A DNA stretch of 20,234 nucleotides from Alphaproteobacteria bacterium (GTDB lineage Bacteria; Pseudomonadota; Alphaproteobacteria; UBA6615). Numbering within the stretch: the first letter of the stretch is position 1; each line of letters begins with the position of its first letter. The stretch lies in contig JAEPNS010000012.1 in NCBI GenBank assembly GCA_017643325.1, forward strand, positions 1-20,234. Reading direction: 5' to 3'. The translations under genes and the position numbers were made by a program. Below, one piece after another: positions 1-8,840 of the stretch. A model generated the notes under the pieces. The model was not told the origin of the DNA, did not search any database, and saw only the letters and a program-made list of their open reading frames with translations.

Positions 1-767
1 GGTTCCACGGACAGCTTGACCTTGGTCTTGAGCGTCTCGGCGCCGGTCACCTTCGTGCCGAGGCGGAACGTGATGCCCTGCTTTTCAAGAACCTTCTGGA
101 ACGCCTTGGCGACCTCCAGGTCCATGCCCGGGGTAATCCGTTCGAGGAATTCGATCACCGTGACCTTTGCGCCGAGCCGCGCCCAGACCGAACCCATCTC
201 AAGCCCGATATACCCTGCACCGACAACGACCAGATGCTTCGGCACACTCGCGAGCTCAAGGGCGCCTGTCGAACTGACGATGCGCTCCTCGTCGATCTCG
301 ATCCCCGGCAGCGGCGCGACGTCCGATCCCGTCGCGATCAGGATCGCACCCGCCTTCAGGGTGTCGGTCTTGCCGTCCTCGCCCGTGATTTCCACCTCGG
401 TCGCGCTCCTGATCCTCGCCGTTCCGTGCACGGCGGTGACCTTGTTCTTCTTGAACAGGAACTCGATGCCCTTGGTGTTGTCGGCGACGACCTTGTCCTT
501 GTGCGCCATCATGGCATCGATATCGAGCGACACCTTGCTGACATTCACGCCATGGTCCGCCAGTCCGTGTTCGGCATGGGCGAAATGCTCGGATGAGGTC
601 AGCAGCGCCTTGGAGGGGATGCAGCCGATGTTCAGGCACGTCCCGCCGAGGCTCTTTCGCTTGTCGACGCAGGCGACGTTGAGCCCGAGCTGCGCGGCCC
701 TGATCGCCGCCACGTAGCCGCCAGGGCCGGCGCCGATCACGACGAGGTCGTAGGTGGTGTCGGACAT
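1..767 (-). CDS. lpdA: Dihydrolipoamide dehydrogenase (E3), 3' end cut by window edge
   Basis: This is the FAD-dependent E3 component that reoxidises the dihydrolipoyl arms of OdhB and passes the electrons to NAD+. Only the first 255 codons are inside the window, out of the roughly 465 usual for the family, so the interface domain with the catalytic His-Glu pair is missing. The N-terminus starts MSDTTYDLVVIGAGPGGY, a classic FAD dinucleotide-binding motif (residues about 9-18). It is followed by GGTCLNIGCIPSK with the redox disulfide Cys44/Cys49, and later by a second Rossmann motif VVVGAGYIGLEMG for NAD. The start at 767 lies 6 bases after the odhB stop, and a GGGG within the last odhB codons may serve as ribosome binding site. 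Position as last visible gene of the mdh-sucCD-odhAB operon makes it the E3 of the 2-oxoglutarate complex. It could also be shared with pyruvate dehydrogenase, which cannot be decided from here. Confidence 0.96.
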   Translation of the reverse strand, partial: MSDTTYDLVVIGAGPGGYVAAIRAAQLGLNVACVDKRKSLGGTCLNIGCIPSKALLTSSEHFAHAEHGLADHGVNVSKVSLDIDAMMAHKDKVVADNTKGIEFLFKKNKVTAVHGTARIRSATEVEITGEDGKTDTLKAGAILIATGSDVAPLPGIEIDEERIVSSTGALELASVPKHLVVVGAGYIGLEMGSVWARLGAKVTVIEFLERITPGMDLEVAKAFQKVLEKQGITFRLGTKVTGAETLKTKVKLSVE

Positions 768-773
768 GGTCAG

Positions 774-2393
774 TTACACCCCGATCAGCAGGCGTTCCGG
801 ATCCTCGATCGCCTGCTTAATGCGAACCAGGAAGGTCACTGCCTCGCGACCGTCGACAATCCTGTGGTCGTAGCTCAAGGCGACATACATGACCGGGCGA
901 ACCACGATCTCGTCGTCGACCACGACCGGTCGCTTGACGATATTGTGCATGCCCAGGATGCCGGACTGCGGCGGGTTTAGGATCGGGGTCGAAAGCATCG
1001 AACCGAAAATGCCGCCATTGGTGATGGTGAAGGTGCCGCCGGTCAGTTCCTTCATCGTCAGCTTGCCCTCACGTGCACGTGCGCCAAAGTCGGCGATCTC
1101 GGCCTCGATCTCCGCGAAGCTCTTCTGGTCGGCATCGCGCATCACCGGCACGACAAGCCCCTGTTCGCCGCCGACGGCAATGCCGATGTCGTAGTAGTTC
1201 CTGTAAATGATCTCGTCGCCGTAGATCTCGGCGTTCACGGCCGGGATCTCCTTCAGCGCGTTGACCGCAGCCTTTGCGAAGATGCTCATGAAGCCGAGCT
1301 TCACGCCGTGCTTCTTCTCGAAATCGTCCTTGTACTTCGCGCGCAGGTCCATCACGGCCTGCATATCGACCTCGTTGAAGGTCGTCAGCATCGCCGCCGT
1401 GTTCTGGGCCTCCTTGAGGCGCGTCGCCACGGTCTGGCGCAGCTTCGACATCCGCACGCGTTCCTCACCGCGCGGATCCTCGGGGCGATCGGGCAACTCG
1501 TCCGCTGACGTGAAGGCAGGCGCAGACGGGGCGGGCGCGGAAGGGGCCGGTTTCGATTCAGTCTTGCCGGTGGAGCCGCCGCCTTCGAGATGGCGCAGCA
1601 CGTCGCCCTTGGTGATGCGGCCGTCCCGGCCCGTGGCCTCGATCCCGGCCGGGTCCAGGTCATGCTCCTCGACCAGTTTGCGGACGGCCGGGGCGAGCGG
1701 CAGGTCCGTGCTGGCTGCGCCGCCCTTGGGTTCTTCTGCCGGGGTGTCGTCCTTTGCGGCGTCCTCCTTCGGCGCGTCTTCGGATTTTGCGGGGGCATCG
1801 CCCGTGGTAAATCGGCCGACAACGGCACCGACCTCAACATCGGTGCCTTCGTCGGCGACGATTTCGGTCAACGTGCCTGCGCTCGGCGCAGGAAGTTCGG
1901 CCGTGACCTTGTCCGTCTCGATCTCGACCAAAGCCTCGTCGGCGTCGAAGGAGTCGCCGACCTTCTTGAGCCACCGGCCGACCGTTCCTTCGGCGACCGA
2001 CTCGCCGAGGTCGGGCACCTTGATGTCGACGCTCTCGCCGCTGGACGAACCTGGCTTGTCGCCCGCGCTTGCATCGCTTTCCTGCTTCGCCTCTGCCTTG
2101 TCGTCATTTTCGCTGCCGTCGCCGCCGCCCGAATCCTTCGACGGAGCTGCTTCGGCGCTCTCATCGATAGCGCCAATGATGCTTCCGACCTCCACGTCGA
2201 CGCCTTCGTCTGCCTTGATCTCCGTCAGGACGCCCGATGCCGGTGCGGGGACCTCGACCGTGACCTTGTCGGTCTCGATCTCGACCAGGGCTTCGTCCGC
2301 GGACACGGCTTCACCAACCGCCTTGAACCAGCGCGCCACGGTGCCTTCCGTGACCGATTCGCCCATGTCGGGCACCTTGATTTCCGTCGCCAT
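774..2393 (-). CDS. odhB: 2-oxoglutarate dehydrogenase E2, dihydrolipoyl succinyltransferase, with two lipoyl domains
   Basis: E2 core of the 2-oxoglutarate dehydrogenase complex. It transfers the succinyl group from the E1 thiamine adduct through lipoyl-lysine to CoA. The 539-residue protein has two tandem lipoyl domains, residues about 2-77 and 122-196. Each carries the EIETDK lipoylation motif, with the modified lysines at Lys43 and Lys162. Acidic, Ala/Ser/Asp-rich linkers follow each domain. A peripheral-subunit-binding domain (about 231-269, LAPAVRKLVEEH...GRDGRITKGDV) and the acyltransferase domain (about 308-539) complete it. The catalytic motif SYDHRIVDG places His510 and Asp514. Most alphaproteobacterial OdhB proteins I know are near 400-420 residues with one lipoyl domain. 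Two-lipoyl forms of around 500 residues occur in Rhodobacterales, so this is less usual rather than unique. The start at 2393 has AGGA about 8 bases upstream, and the gap to odhA is 32 bases. Confidence 0.97.
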   Translation of the reverse strand: MATEIKVPDMGESVTEGTVARWFKAVGEAVSADEALVEIETDKVTVEVPAPASGVLTEIKADEGVDVEVGSIIGAIDESAEAAPSKDSGGGDGSENDDKAEAKQESDASAGDKPGSSSGESVDIKVPDLGESVAEGTVGRWLKKVGDSFDADEALVEIETDKVTAELPAPSAGTLTEIVADEGTDVEVGAVVGRFTTGDAPAKSEDAPKEDAAKDDTPAEEPKGGAASTDLPLAPAVRKLVEEHDLDPAGIEATGRDGRITKGDVLRHLEGGGSTGKTESKPAPSAPAPSAPAFTSADELPDRPEDPRGEERVRMSKLRQTVATRLKEAQNTAAMLTTFNEVDMQAVMDLRAKYKDDFEKKHGVKLGFMSIFAKAAVNALKEIPAVNAEIYGDEIIYRNYYDIGIAVGGEQGLVVPVMRDADQKSFAEIEAEIADFGARAREGKLTMKELTGGTFTITNGGIFGSMLSTPILNPPQSGILGMHNIVKRPVVVDDEIVVRPVMYVALSYDHRIVDGREAVTFLVRIKQAIEDPERLLIGV

Positions 2394-2425
2394 GATTTAC
2401 GGTTCCTGTTGTTCGCGGGGACGGC

Positions 2426-5368
2426 CTAGAGCGTCAGCGCGTCATCGATAAGTTTGTCCTGCTCGCGCCGGTGACGCTTGGCGTTGCCCGTCGCCGGTGA
2501 CGCGGCTTCCGGGCGCCCGACATACCGGGGACGGGACTGATCGGCCCCGATCTCGGTGAGGACCTTCTCGAGCCGCCGGTCCACGAACGACCACGCGCCT
2601 CCGTTTTCAGGTTCCTCCTGGCACCAGACGATCTCGGCATGCTTGAAACGCGAAAGCTGTTCCGTGAGCGCCTTGTGCGGAAACGGGTACAGCTGTTCCA
2701 GGCGCAGGAAGACCACGTCCTCGATCCCACGCTCGGCCCGCGTTTCGAAGAGGTCGTAGTAGACCTTGCCCGTGCAAAGCACGACGCGCTTGACCTCGGA
2801 ATCCTCGCAAAGCTTCTCGTTGTCATACAGCACGCGGTGGAAGCTCGTGCCGGGGCCGAACTCGTCGAGCTCCGATACGCACAGCTTGTGTCGCAACAGC
2901 GACTTCGGCGTCATGATGATGAGCGGCTTGCGGAAATTGCGGCGCACCTGCCGCCGGAGCGCGTGGAAATAGTTGGCCGGCGTCGTGATGTTGCAGACCT
3001 GCATGTTGTCTTCCGCGCAAAGCTGCAGGTAGCGCTCCGGCCGGGCCGACGAATGCTCCGGACCCTGGCCCTCATAGCCGTGGGGCAGAAGCATCACCAG
3101 GCCCGACATGCGGAGCCACTTGGATTCGCCGGACGCGATGAACTGGTCGATGATCACCTGCGCACCGTTGGCGAAATCGCCGAACTGCGCTTCCCAGAGC
3201 ACCAGCGCGTGGGGCTCGGCCTGGCTGTAGCCATATTCGAACCCGAGCACGCCGAACTCCGACAGCGGGCTGTCGATCACCTCGATCGGTGCCTGCCCGT
3301 AGCGAATGTTCGACAGCGGGATATACTTGTCCTCGTTCTCCTGGTCGATCAGCACGGCATGGCGCTGGGAGAAGGTGCCGCGTCCGACATCCTCGCCCGA
3401 CAGCCGGACAGGTGTTGATTCGCACAGCAATGTCCCGAAGGCGAGCGCCTCGCCGGTCGCCCAGTCGATGCCCTTGCCTTCGTCGATCATCTTCCGCTTG
3501 CTCTTCAGCTGGCGAAGAATTTTCGAGTTCGCGGTGAAACCCTGCGGCGGTTCGGAAATCGCGTGACCGACCTCGTGCAGCAGGTCCATTTCGACATCGG
3601 TGTCGCCGCGACGGGCCTCGATTTCGCTTTCGGCCATGCCGAGGTCGGCCCAGCGGCCTTCTAGCCAGTCGGCCTTGTTGGGTTTGTAGCTCTTGGCGGC
3701 CTCGAACTCCTGCTCCAGGTGTTCCTGGAACTGTTCGACCATGCGGTCGCCCTCACCGGGCTTGATGACGCCCTCGTCCTCAAGCTGCTTGGCGTAGAGC
3801 GCGCGGGTCGTCGGCCGGTCGGCGATGGCCTTGTACATGATTGGCTGGGTGAAGGCCGGCTCGTCGGATTCGTTGTGGCCTGCGCGGCGATAGCCCCACA
3901 GGTCGAAAACGACGTCGGCCTTGAACCTATAGCGGTACTCGGTTGCGATGCGCGCGGCGTGCACGCTCGATTCGGGATCGTCGCCGTTAACATGAAAAAT
4001 CGGCGCCTGGATCATCTTCGCCACATCCGACGAATAGGGCGAGGAACGCGCCGCTGTCGGGTTGGTGGTGAAACCGATCTGGTTGTTCACGATCACATGC
4101 ACCGTGCCGCCGGTCCGGTAGCCTCGCAGCTGCGAGAGGTCGAGGGTCTCCGCAACGAGGCCCTGGCCCGCGAAGGCGGCGTCGCCATGCATGAGGATGC
4201 CCATCACCTTCTCGCGCTCGGTGTCCGAGCGGAGCTGCTGCTTGGCGCGCACCTTGCCAAGCACGACCGTGTTGACTGCCTCCAGGTGGCTCGGGTTCGG
4301 TGTGAGAGACAGGTGAACGGTGTTGCCGTCGAACGTCCGGTCCGAGGAGGTTCCGAGGTGATATTTCACGTCACCGGAGCCCATTACGTCGTCCGGGTTT
4401 GGCGAGTTGCCCTCGAACTCGGAGAACATGGCGCGGAAGGGCTTGTCCATGAAATTGGCGAGCACGTTCAGGCGCCCGCGGTGGGGCATGCCGATGACCA
4501 GCTCGCGCAGGCCCAGCTGGCCCCCGCGCTTGACGATCTGCTCGAGCGCCGGGATGAGTGTCTCGCCGCCTTCCAGGCCGAAGCGCTTTGCGCCTGTGTA
4601 CTTCTTGTCGAGGAACTGCTCAAAAATCTCGGCGCGGGTCAGCGCGCCCAGGATGGCTTCCTTGCCGCGCTCGGTGAAGTCGGTGTGGTTCCGCGCGCCC
4701 TCGATGCGCTCCTGGATCCAGGCCTTCTCCTCCGGCCCCTGGATGTGCATGAACTCGACACCGATGTTGCCGCAATAGGTCTCGCGCACGACATCGATGA
4801 TCTGGCGCATCGTCGCGGTTTCGAGGCCCAGCACGTAATTGATGAAAATCGGACGGTCCATGTCGGATTCGGCGAAGCCGTACGTCTTCGGATCGAGTTC
4901 CGGGTGGGCTTCCGGTTTCATCAGGCCGAGCGGGTCGAGGTTGGCTTCCAGGTGACCGCGCACACGGTAGGCGCGGATCAGCATCAGGGCGCGTATGGAA
5001 TCGAGTGTCGCGCGGCGGACCTGGTCGGGTGCGGTGGTCGCTTCAGCGGGCGCGCCGTAGGAAAGCGGGGCCCCGCCGAGCGGTGCGCCGTTTTTACCGT
5101 GGGCCACCGGCGCCGTGTGGCCGTTGCCGGATGTGCCATGCATCGCGAGGCCGTTGGCGGACCCGATTACCCTCGAATCCTTCGGAGCCCAGCTGGCGCC
5201 CTTGAGATCCTCGAGCAGGGCCCGCGCGTCGTCGTGCAGGGTACCGAAGAATTCAGACCATTCCGGGTCGACGCTTTCGGGGTGTTCCAGATAGCTGGCG
5301 TAGAGTTCGGCAACAAAAGTGGCGTTTGCGCCGCTCAGGAACGACGAATGGCCGATGTAGTTACCCAT
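2426..5368 (-). CDS. odhA: 2-oxoglutarate dehydrogenase E1 (thiamine diphosphate-dependent)
   Basis: E1 of the 2-oxoglutarate dehydrogenase complex. It decarboxylates 2-oxoglutarate on thiamine diphosphate and reductively succinylates the lipoyl arms of OdhB. At 980 residues it has normal length for the family. The N-terminal E1 signature (about residues 8-48, FLSGANATFVAELYASYLEHP) is followed by a low-complexity Gly/Ala/His-rich linker (about 60-115). The dehydrogenase core then contains MPHRGRLNVLANF (His296 region), the ThDP/Mg motif GDAAFAGQG (395-403), NNQIGFTTNP (428-437) and GHNESDEP (497-504). The C-terminal transketolase-like half ends RHRREQDKLIDDALTL, as is usual. No good Shine-Dalgarno sequence precedes the ATG at 5368; the upstream bases are gcggcaaaaaa. 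It is separated from sucD by 80 bases and probably shares its transcript. Confidence 0.98.
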   Translation of the reverse strand: MGNYIGHSSFLSGANATFVAELYASYLEHPESVDPEWSEFFGTLHDDARALLEDLKGASWAPKDSRVIGSANGLAMHGTSGNGHTAPVAHGKNGAPLGGAPLSYGAPAEATTAPDQVRRATLDSIRALMLIRAYRVRGHLEANLDPLGLMKPEAHPELDPKTYGFAESDMDRPIFINYVLGLETATMRQIIDVVRETYCGNIGVEFMHIQGPEEKAWIQERIEGARNHTDFTERGKEAILGALTRAEIFEQFLDKKYTGAKRFGLEGGETLIPALEQIVKRGGQLGLRELVIGMPHRGRLNVLANFMDKPFRAMFSEFEGNSPNPDDVMGSGDVKYHLGTSSDRTFDGNTVHLSLTPNPSHLEAVNTVVLGKVRAKQQLRSDTEREKVMGILMHGDAAFAGQGLVAETLDLSQLRGYRTGGTVHVIVNNQIGFTTNPTAARSSPYSSDVAKMIQAPIFHVNGDDPESSVHAARIATEYRYRFKADVVFDLWGYRRAGHNESDEPAFTQPIMYKAIADRPTTRALYAKQLEDEGVIKPGEGDRMVEQFQEHLEQEFEAAKSYKPNKADWLEGRWADLGMAESEIEARRGDTDVEMDLLHEVGHAISEPPQGFTANSKILRQLKSKRKMIDEGKGIDWATGEALAFGTLLCESTPVRLSGEDVGRGTFSQRHAVLIDQENEDKYIPLSNIRYGQAPIEVIDSPLSEFGVLGFEYGYSQAEPHALVLWEAQFGDFANGAQVIIDQFIASGESKWLRMSGLVMLLPHGYEGQGPEHSSARPERYLQLCAEDNMQVCNITTPANYFHALRRQVRRNFRKPLIIMTPKSLLRHKLCVSELDEFGPGTSFHRVLYDNEKLCEDSEVKRVVLCTGKVYYDLFETRAERGIEDVVFLRLEQLYPFPHKALTEQLSRFKHAEIVWCQEEPENGGAWSFVDRRLEKVLTEIGADQSRPRYVGRPEAASPATGNAKRHRREQDKLIDDALTL

Positions 5369-5448
5369 TTTTTTGCCGCGCGGTCAGGCTGCGGTCCCTT
5401 GTTTGTATGCGATGGTGTCCCCCCGTCGCACCAAAAAGCAGCTTCGTT

Positions 5449-6324
5449 CTAGCCTTTCATGGCCTTGAGCATAGTTGTGCCCAGGGCCGCCGGCGATTCC
5501 GCCACATGGATGCCGGCCGATTTCATGGCCTCGATCTTTGCCTCGGCCGTGCCCGTGCCGCCGGAGATGATCGCGCCGGCGTGCCCCATGCGTTTGCCCG
5601 GAGGCGCCGTTACCCCGGCAATGAATCCGGCGACAGGTTTCTTCGTTTTCGAAGACTTGATGAATGCCGCCGCTTCTTCCTCGGCAGATCCGCCAATCTC
5701 ACCGATCATGATGATGCCCTCGGTTTCGTCGTCGTCGAGAAACATCTCCAGGCAATCGATGAAGTTCGTGCCGTTGACCGGATCGCCGCCGATACCGATG
5801 CAGGTCGTCTGCCCCAGTCCGACCGCGGTCGTCTGGCCGACGGCCTCATAGGTCAGCGTGCCCGAGCGTGACACGATACCGATCTTTCCACGCTGGTGGA
5901 TGTGGCCCGGCATAATCCCGATCTTGCATTCGTCGGGCGTAATGACGCCGGGGCAGTTCGGGCCGATCAGGCGTGTGTCGGAACCGCTCAGTGCGCGCTT
6001 GGCTTTCACCATGTCCAGCACCGGGATGCCTTCCGTGATGCAGACGACCAGCGGCACGCCTGCATCGACCGCCTCCACGATCGCGTCGGCTGCGAAGGGC
6101 GGGGGGACGTAGATCACGGATGCATCGGCGCCGGTTTCGCGCACCGCGTCGTCCACCGTGTCAAAGACAGGCAGATCGAGATGCGTCGAGCCGCCTTTTC
6201 CGGGTGTGACGCCCCCGACCATCTTCGTGCCATAGGCAATGGCCTGCTCGGAGTGGAACGTACCCTGGGCGCCGGTGAAGCCCTGGCAGATAACCTTGGT
6301 GTTCTTATCGATGAGTACGGACAT
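5449..6324 (-). CDS. sucD: Succinyl-CoA synthetase alpha subunit
   Basis: Alpha subunit of the ADP/GDP-forming succinyl-CoA synthetase. It binds CoA and carries the phosphohistidine intermediate, and together with SucC it converts succinyl-CoA to succinate with substrate-level phosphorylation. The 291-residue length is standard. The N-terminal CoA-binding Rossmann domain has the QGFTGAQGTFHSEQAIAYGT motif, followed by LIGPNCPGVI and GIVSRSGTLTYEA. The active-site loop PPGKRMGHAGAI places the phosphorylated histidine at His248. The start is 2 bases after the sucC stop (TGA gc ATG) and is preceded by a perfect AAGGAGG inside the last codons of sucC, so the two subunits are translationally coupled, as expected for a stoichiometric complex. 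Confidence 0.98.
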   Translation of the reverse strand: MSVLIDKNTKVICQGFTGAQGTFHSEQAIAYGTKMVGGVTPGKGGSTHLDLPVFDTVDDAVRETGADASVIYVPPPFAADAIVEAVDAGVPLVVCITEGIPVLDMVKAKRALSGSDTRLIGPNCPGVITPDECKIGIMPGHIHQRGKIGIVSRSGTLTYEAVGQTTAVGLGQTTCIGIGGDPVNGTNFIDCLEMFLDDDETEGIIMIGEIGGSAEEEAAAFIKSSKTKKPVAGFIAGVTAPPGKRMGHAGAIISGGTGTAEAKIEAMKSAGIHVAESPAALGTTMLKAMKG

Positions 6325-6326
6325 GC

Positions 6327-7523
6327 TCAGGCCGCCTCCTTCACCGCGTTGACGACCTTTTCGGCCGCGTCGTCGAGGTCGTCGCCGGAAATGATCGGCA
6401 GGCCGGACTCTTCGAGTATTTTCTTGCCGAGTTCCACGTTCGTGCCCTCAAGGCGCACCACCAGGGGCACGTGGAGCGAAACTTCGCGTGCCGCGGCGAC
6501 AATGCCTTCCGCGATCACGTCACAACGCATGATCCCACCGAAGATGTTCACCAGGATGCCTTCGACGTTCGGATCGGACAGGATGATCTTGAATGCCGTG
6601 GTCACGCGCTCTTTCGTCGCGCCGCCGCCAACGTCGAGGAAGTTGGCGGGGGACCCGCCGTGCAGCTTCACGATATCCATTGTCGCCATGGCGAGGCCCG
6701 CACCGTTGACCATGCAGCCGATGGTGCCGTCGAGCTTGATGTAATTGAGCTCGTGCTTTGTCGCCTCGAGCTCCATCGGGTCCTCCTCGTCCTCGTCACG
6801 TAACTCCTCGATATCGGGGTGGCGGTAGAGGGCATTGTCGTCGAAGTTCATTTTCGCATCGAGCGCGATGACTTCGCCGCCACCGGTCACGACCAGCGGG
6901 TTTACTTCGACCATGGAAGCGTCAAGGTCCACGAAGGCCTCGTACATGGCGATGAGGAACTTCGACGCGCTCTTGATCTGGTCACCCTCGAGGTCGAGGC
7001 CGAACCCGATCTCACGGGTATGGAACGGCATGATGCCTGTCGCCGGATCGATCGCCACCTTTGCAATCTTGTCGGGTGTCTCTTCCGCGACGGTCTCGAT
7101 ATCCATTCCGCCTTCCGTGGATGCCACGATCATGATCCGCGACGTGTCCCGATCCACGAGAAGGCTCAGGTAAAGCTCGCGTGCGATATCGCACCCTTCC
7201 TCGATATAGATCCGCTTGACTTCCTTGCCTTCCTCGCCGGTCTGCTTGGTGACAAGCACCTTGCCGAGCATGGCGTCCGCATGCGTCCGGACCTCATCCA
7301 CGGACTTCGCCAGCCTGACGCCACCGCCGCCATCCGGATCGTCGGCGAAATGCCCGGCACCGCGGCCGCCTGCGTGGATCTGGGACTTTACGACCCAGAT
7401 ATCGCCACCCAGGTCCTTTGCGGCCTTTACGGCCTCGTCCGGGGTGTAGGCAACGCCGCCACGCGGAACGGCGACGCCGTACTTTGCGAGCAGAGATTTC
7501 GCCTGGTATTCGTGGATGTTCAT
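6327..7523 (-). CDS. sucC: Succinyl-CoA synthetase beta subunit (ATP-grasp)
   Basis: Beta subunit of succinyl-CoA synthetase, which provides the nucleotide-binding ATP-grasp fold and specificity. At 398 residues it has normal length. The start MNIHEYQAKSLLAKYGV is the family signature. The glycine-rich nucleotide loop reads GGRGAGHFADDPDGGGG (about residues 52-68). This is the longer version, with an extra acidic segment, found in many alphaproteobacteria rather than the short E. coli-type GGRGKAGG. The C-terminal half has the conserved NIFGGIMRCDVIAEG and RLEGTNVELGKKIL. The ATG at 7523 lacks a convincing Shine-Dalgarno sequence. The 196-base gap to mdh upstream holds a pair of GGTTAACG elements and could contain an internal promoter for the sucCD-odhAB-lpd part. 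Confidence 0.98.
   Translation of the reverse strand: MNIHEYQAKSLLAKYGVAVPRGGVAYTPDEAVKAAKDLGGDIWVVKSQIHAGGRGAGHFADDPDGGGGVRLAKSVDEVRTHADAMLGKVLVTKQTGEEGKEVKRIYIEEGCDIARELYLSLLVDRDTSRIMIVASTEGGMDIETVAEETPDKIAKVAIDPATGIMPFHTREIGFGLDLEGDQIKSASKFLIAMYEAFVDLDASMVEVNPLVVTGGGEVIALDAKMNFDDNALYRHPDIEELRDEDEEDPMELEATKHELNYIKLDGTIGCMVNGAGLAMATMDIVKLHGGSPANFLDVGGGATKERVTTAFKIILSDPNVEGILVNIFGGIMRCDVIAEGIVAAAREVSLHVPLVVRLEGTNVELGKKILEESGLPIISGDDLDDAAEKVVNAVKEAA
6335..6341 (-). promoter_or_regulatory. Perfect Shine-Dalgarno sequence for sucD inside sucC
   Basis: AAGGAGG on the minus strand lies 10 bases ahead of the sucD ATG and encodes the Lys-Glu near the end of SucC (VKEAA). It fixes the sucD start and explains coupled translation across the 2-base gap. 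Confidence 0.85.
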
Positions 7524-7584
7524 ATGGACGGGAAATCCGTGGTTCGTGGGCCGCTGAGACGATGAAGCCGGTGCGTTACGGGAA

Positions 7585-7649
7585 GGTTAACGTTGCTCCC
7601 CCGCACGCATCCACGCTTCCTGTGTTCTGACGGACCCTTTTGGTTAACG
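7585..7649. promoter_or_regulatory. Pair of GGTTAACG elements in the mdh-sucC gap
   Basis: GGTTAACG occurs at 7585-7592 and again at 7642-7649, 57 bases apart in the same orientation. On the transcribed (minus) strand it reads CGTTAACC. The TTAACC core resembles a half-site of the alphaproteobacterial CtrA consensus, but the usual TTAA-N7-TTAA spacing is absent. What is seen is only a repeated 8-mer in a 196-base untranslated gap between two genes of one operon. A regulatory role is inferred. Confidence 0.3.
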
Positions 7650-7719
7650 CGTTCGGAAATCTAGCACTCACGGGCCGGCACGCAACCACGCCGGACCGTT
7701 TTCGTGCGCGACGCGTACG

Positions 7720-8688
7720 CTACTTCTTCTTGGCCTCGCGCTGCAGCTTCTTGGTTGCCTTCATGAGGTCCTCGACCGCCTTCACCGACTTGCGGAAGGC
7801 GGCGCGTTCGCCGGCATCCAGCTTGACCTCGACAATTCGCTCGACGCCCTTTGAACCGATGACCACCGGGACGCCAACGTACATGCCCTTCACGCCGTAC
7901 TCTCCGTTCAGGTAGGCCGCGCACGGGAGGACGCGCTTCTTGTCCTTGAGATAGGATTCGGCCATGGCAATCGCGGAGGATGCCGGCGCGTAGAAGGCAG
8001 ACCCGTTTCCGAGCAGTTCCACGATCTCGCCACCGCCCGAGCGGGTGCGTTGCACGATCTCGTCGATACGCTTCTGGGTGGTCCACTTCATCTTGACGAG
8101 GTCCGGCACCGGGATGCCGGCCACGGTCGAGTAGCGCACCGACGGCACCATCGTGTCGCCATGACCGCCGAGCACGAATGCCGTCACGTCCTCGACGGAG
8201 ACATCGAACTCCTCGGCGAGGAAATAGCGGAAGCGGGCGCTGTCCAGGACGCCGGCCATGCCGACGCACATGCTCTTCTTCAGGCCGGCGGCCTCGCGCA
8301 GGATGCCGACCATGACGTCGAGCGGGTTGGTGATGCAGATCACGAACGCGTCGGGGCAATACTTCTTGATGCCCTCGCCGACGGATTCCATCACGCCCGT
8401 GTTGATGCCGATCAGGTCATCGCGGCTCATGCCCGGCTTGCGCGGCACGCCGGCGGTCACGATGACGACGTCGGCGCCCTTGATCGCCGAATAGCTGCTC
8501 GCGCCCACCATCTTGGCGTCGAAGCCCTCGACCGGCGAAGATTCGGCAAGGTCGAGCGCCTTGCCCGCGGGCATACCCTTGACGATGTCGAAGAGGACGA
8601 CATCGCCCAGCTCCTTCAGACCCACCAGATGGGCGAGCGTGCCGCCGATGTTGCCTGCGCCGATCAGCGCGATCTTGTTGCGTGCCAT
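7720..8688 (-). CDS. mdh: Malate dehydrogenase (NAD-dependent, LDH-like type)
   Basis: Oxidises malate to oxaloacetate with NAD+, the last step of the TCA cycle. The 322-residue protein starts MARNKIALIGAGNIGG at 8688, preceded by GGAGAG about 11 bases upstream. The frame is open further upstream, but those residues are arginine-rich and unlike the family. NAD-binding residues are GAGNIGG (10-16) and Asp34. The substrate loop TAGVPRKPGMSRDD has Arg83 and Arg89, the pattern for malate rather than lactate. Asn121 in ITNPLD, Asp149 in LDSARFR and the catalytic His176 in GGHGDTMVP are all present. It belongs to the tetrameric, LDH-related MDH group usual in alphaproteobacteria. It is the first TCA gene of this operon, with 152 bases upstream to the ABC-type membrane gene. 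A weak TTGAAC / TTACAC promoter-like pair lies there (about 8770-8797). Confidence 0.97.
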   Translation of the reverse strand: MARNKIALIGAGNIGGTLAHLVGLKELGDVVLFDIVKGMPAGKALDLAESSPVEGFDAKMVGASSYSAIKGADVVIVTAGVPRKPGMSRDDLIGINTGVMESVGEGIKKYCPDAFVICITNPLDVMVGILREAAGLKKSMCVGMAGVLDSARFRYFLAEEFDVSVEDVTAFVLGGHGDTMVPSVRYSTVAGIPVPDLVKMKWTTQKRIDEIVQRTRSGGGEIVELLGNGSAFYAPASSAIAMAESYLKDKKRVLPCAAYLNGEYGVKGMYVGVPVVIGSKGVERIVEVKLDAGERAAFRKSVKAVEDLMKATKKLQREAKKK

Positions 8689-8804
8689 GTGCCTGTTCTC
8701 TCCAACTTCCCAGAAGTGTCGAAATTCCGCGCCGTTTGTCCCCCTGCGACGCGCCGAAATCGCGCGACGTGTAACGCGAATGACGGGGCGGTTCAAGGCG
8801 CGGG

Positions 8805-8827
8805 CCGGGCATGGAATTTGTGCCCGG
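8805..8827 (-). terminator. Hairpin downstream of the ABC-type membrane gene
   Basis: CCGGGCA (8805-8811) and TGCCCGG (8821-8827) form a perfect 7-pair stem with a 9-base loop, 13 bases after the stop of the upstream gene on the minus strand. There is no T-tract, so intrinsic termination is doubtful. It may protect a 3' end or attenuate read-through into mdh. Confidence 0.35.
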
Positions 8828-8840
8828 GCGACGAGGCGAG

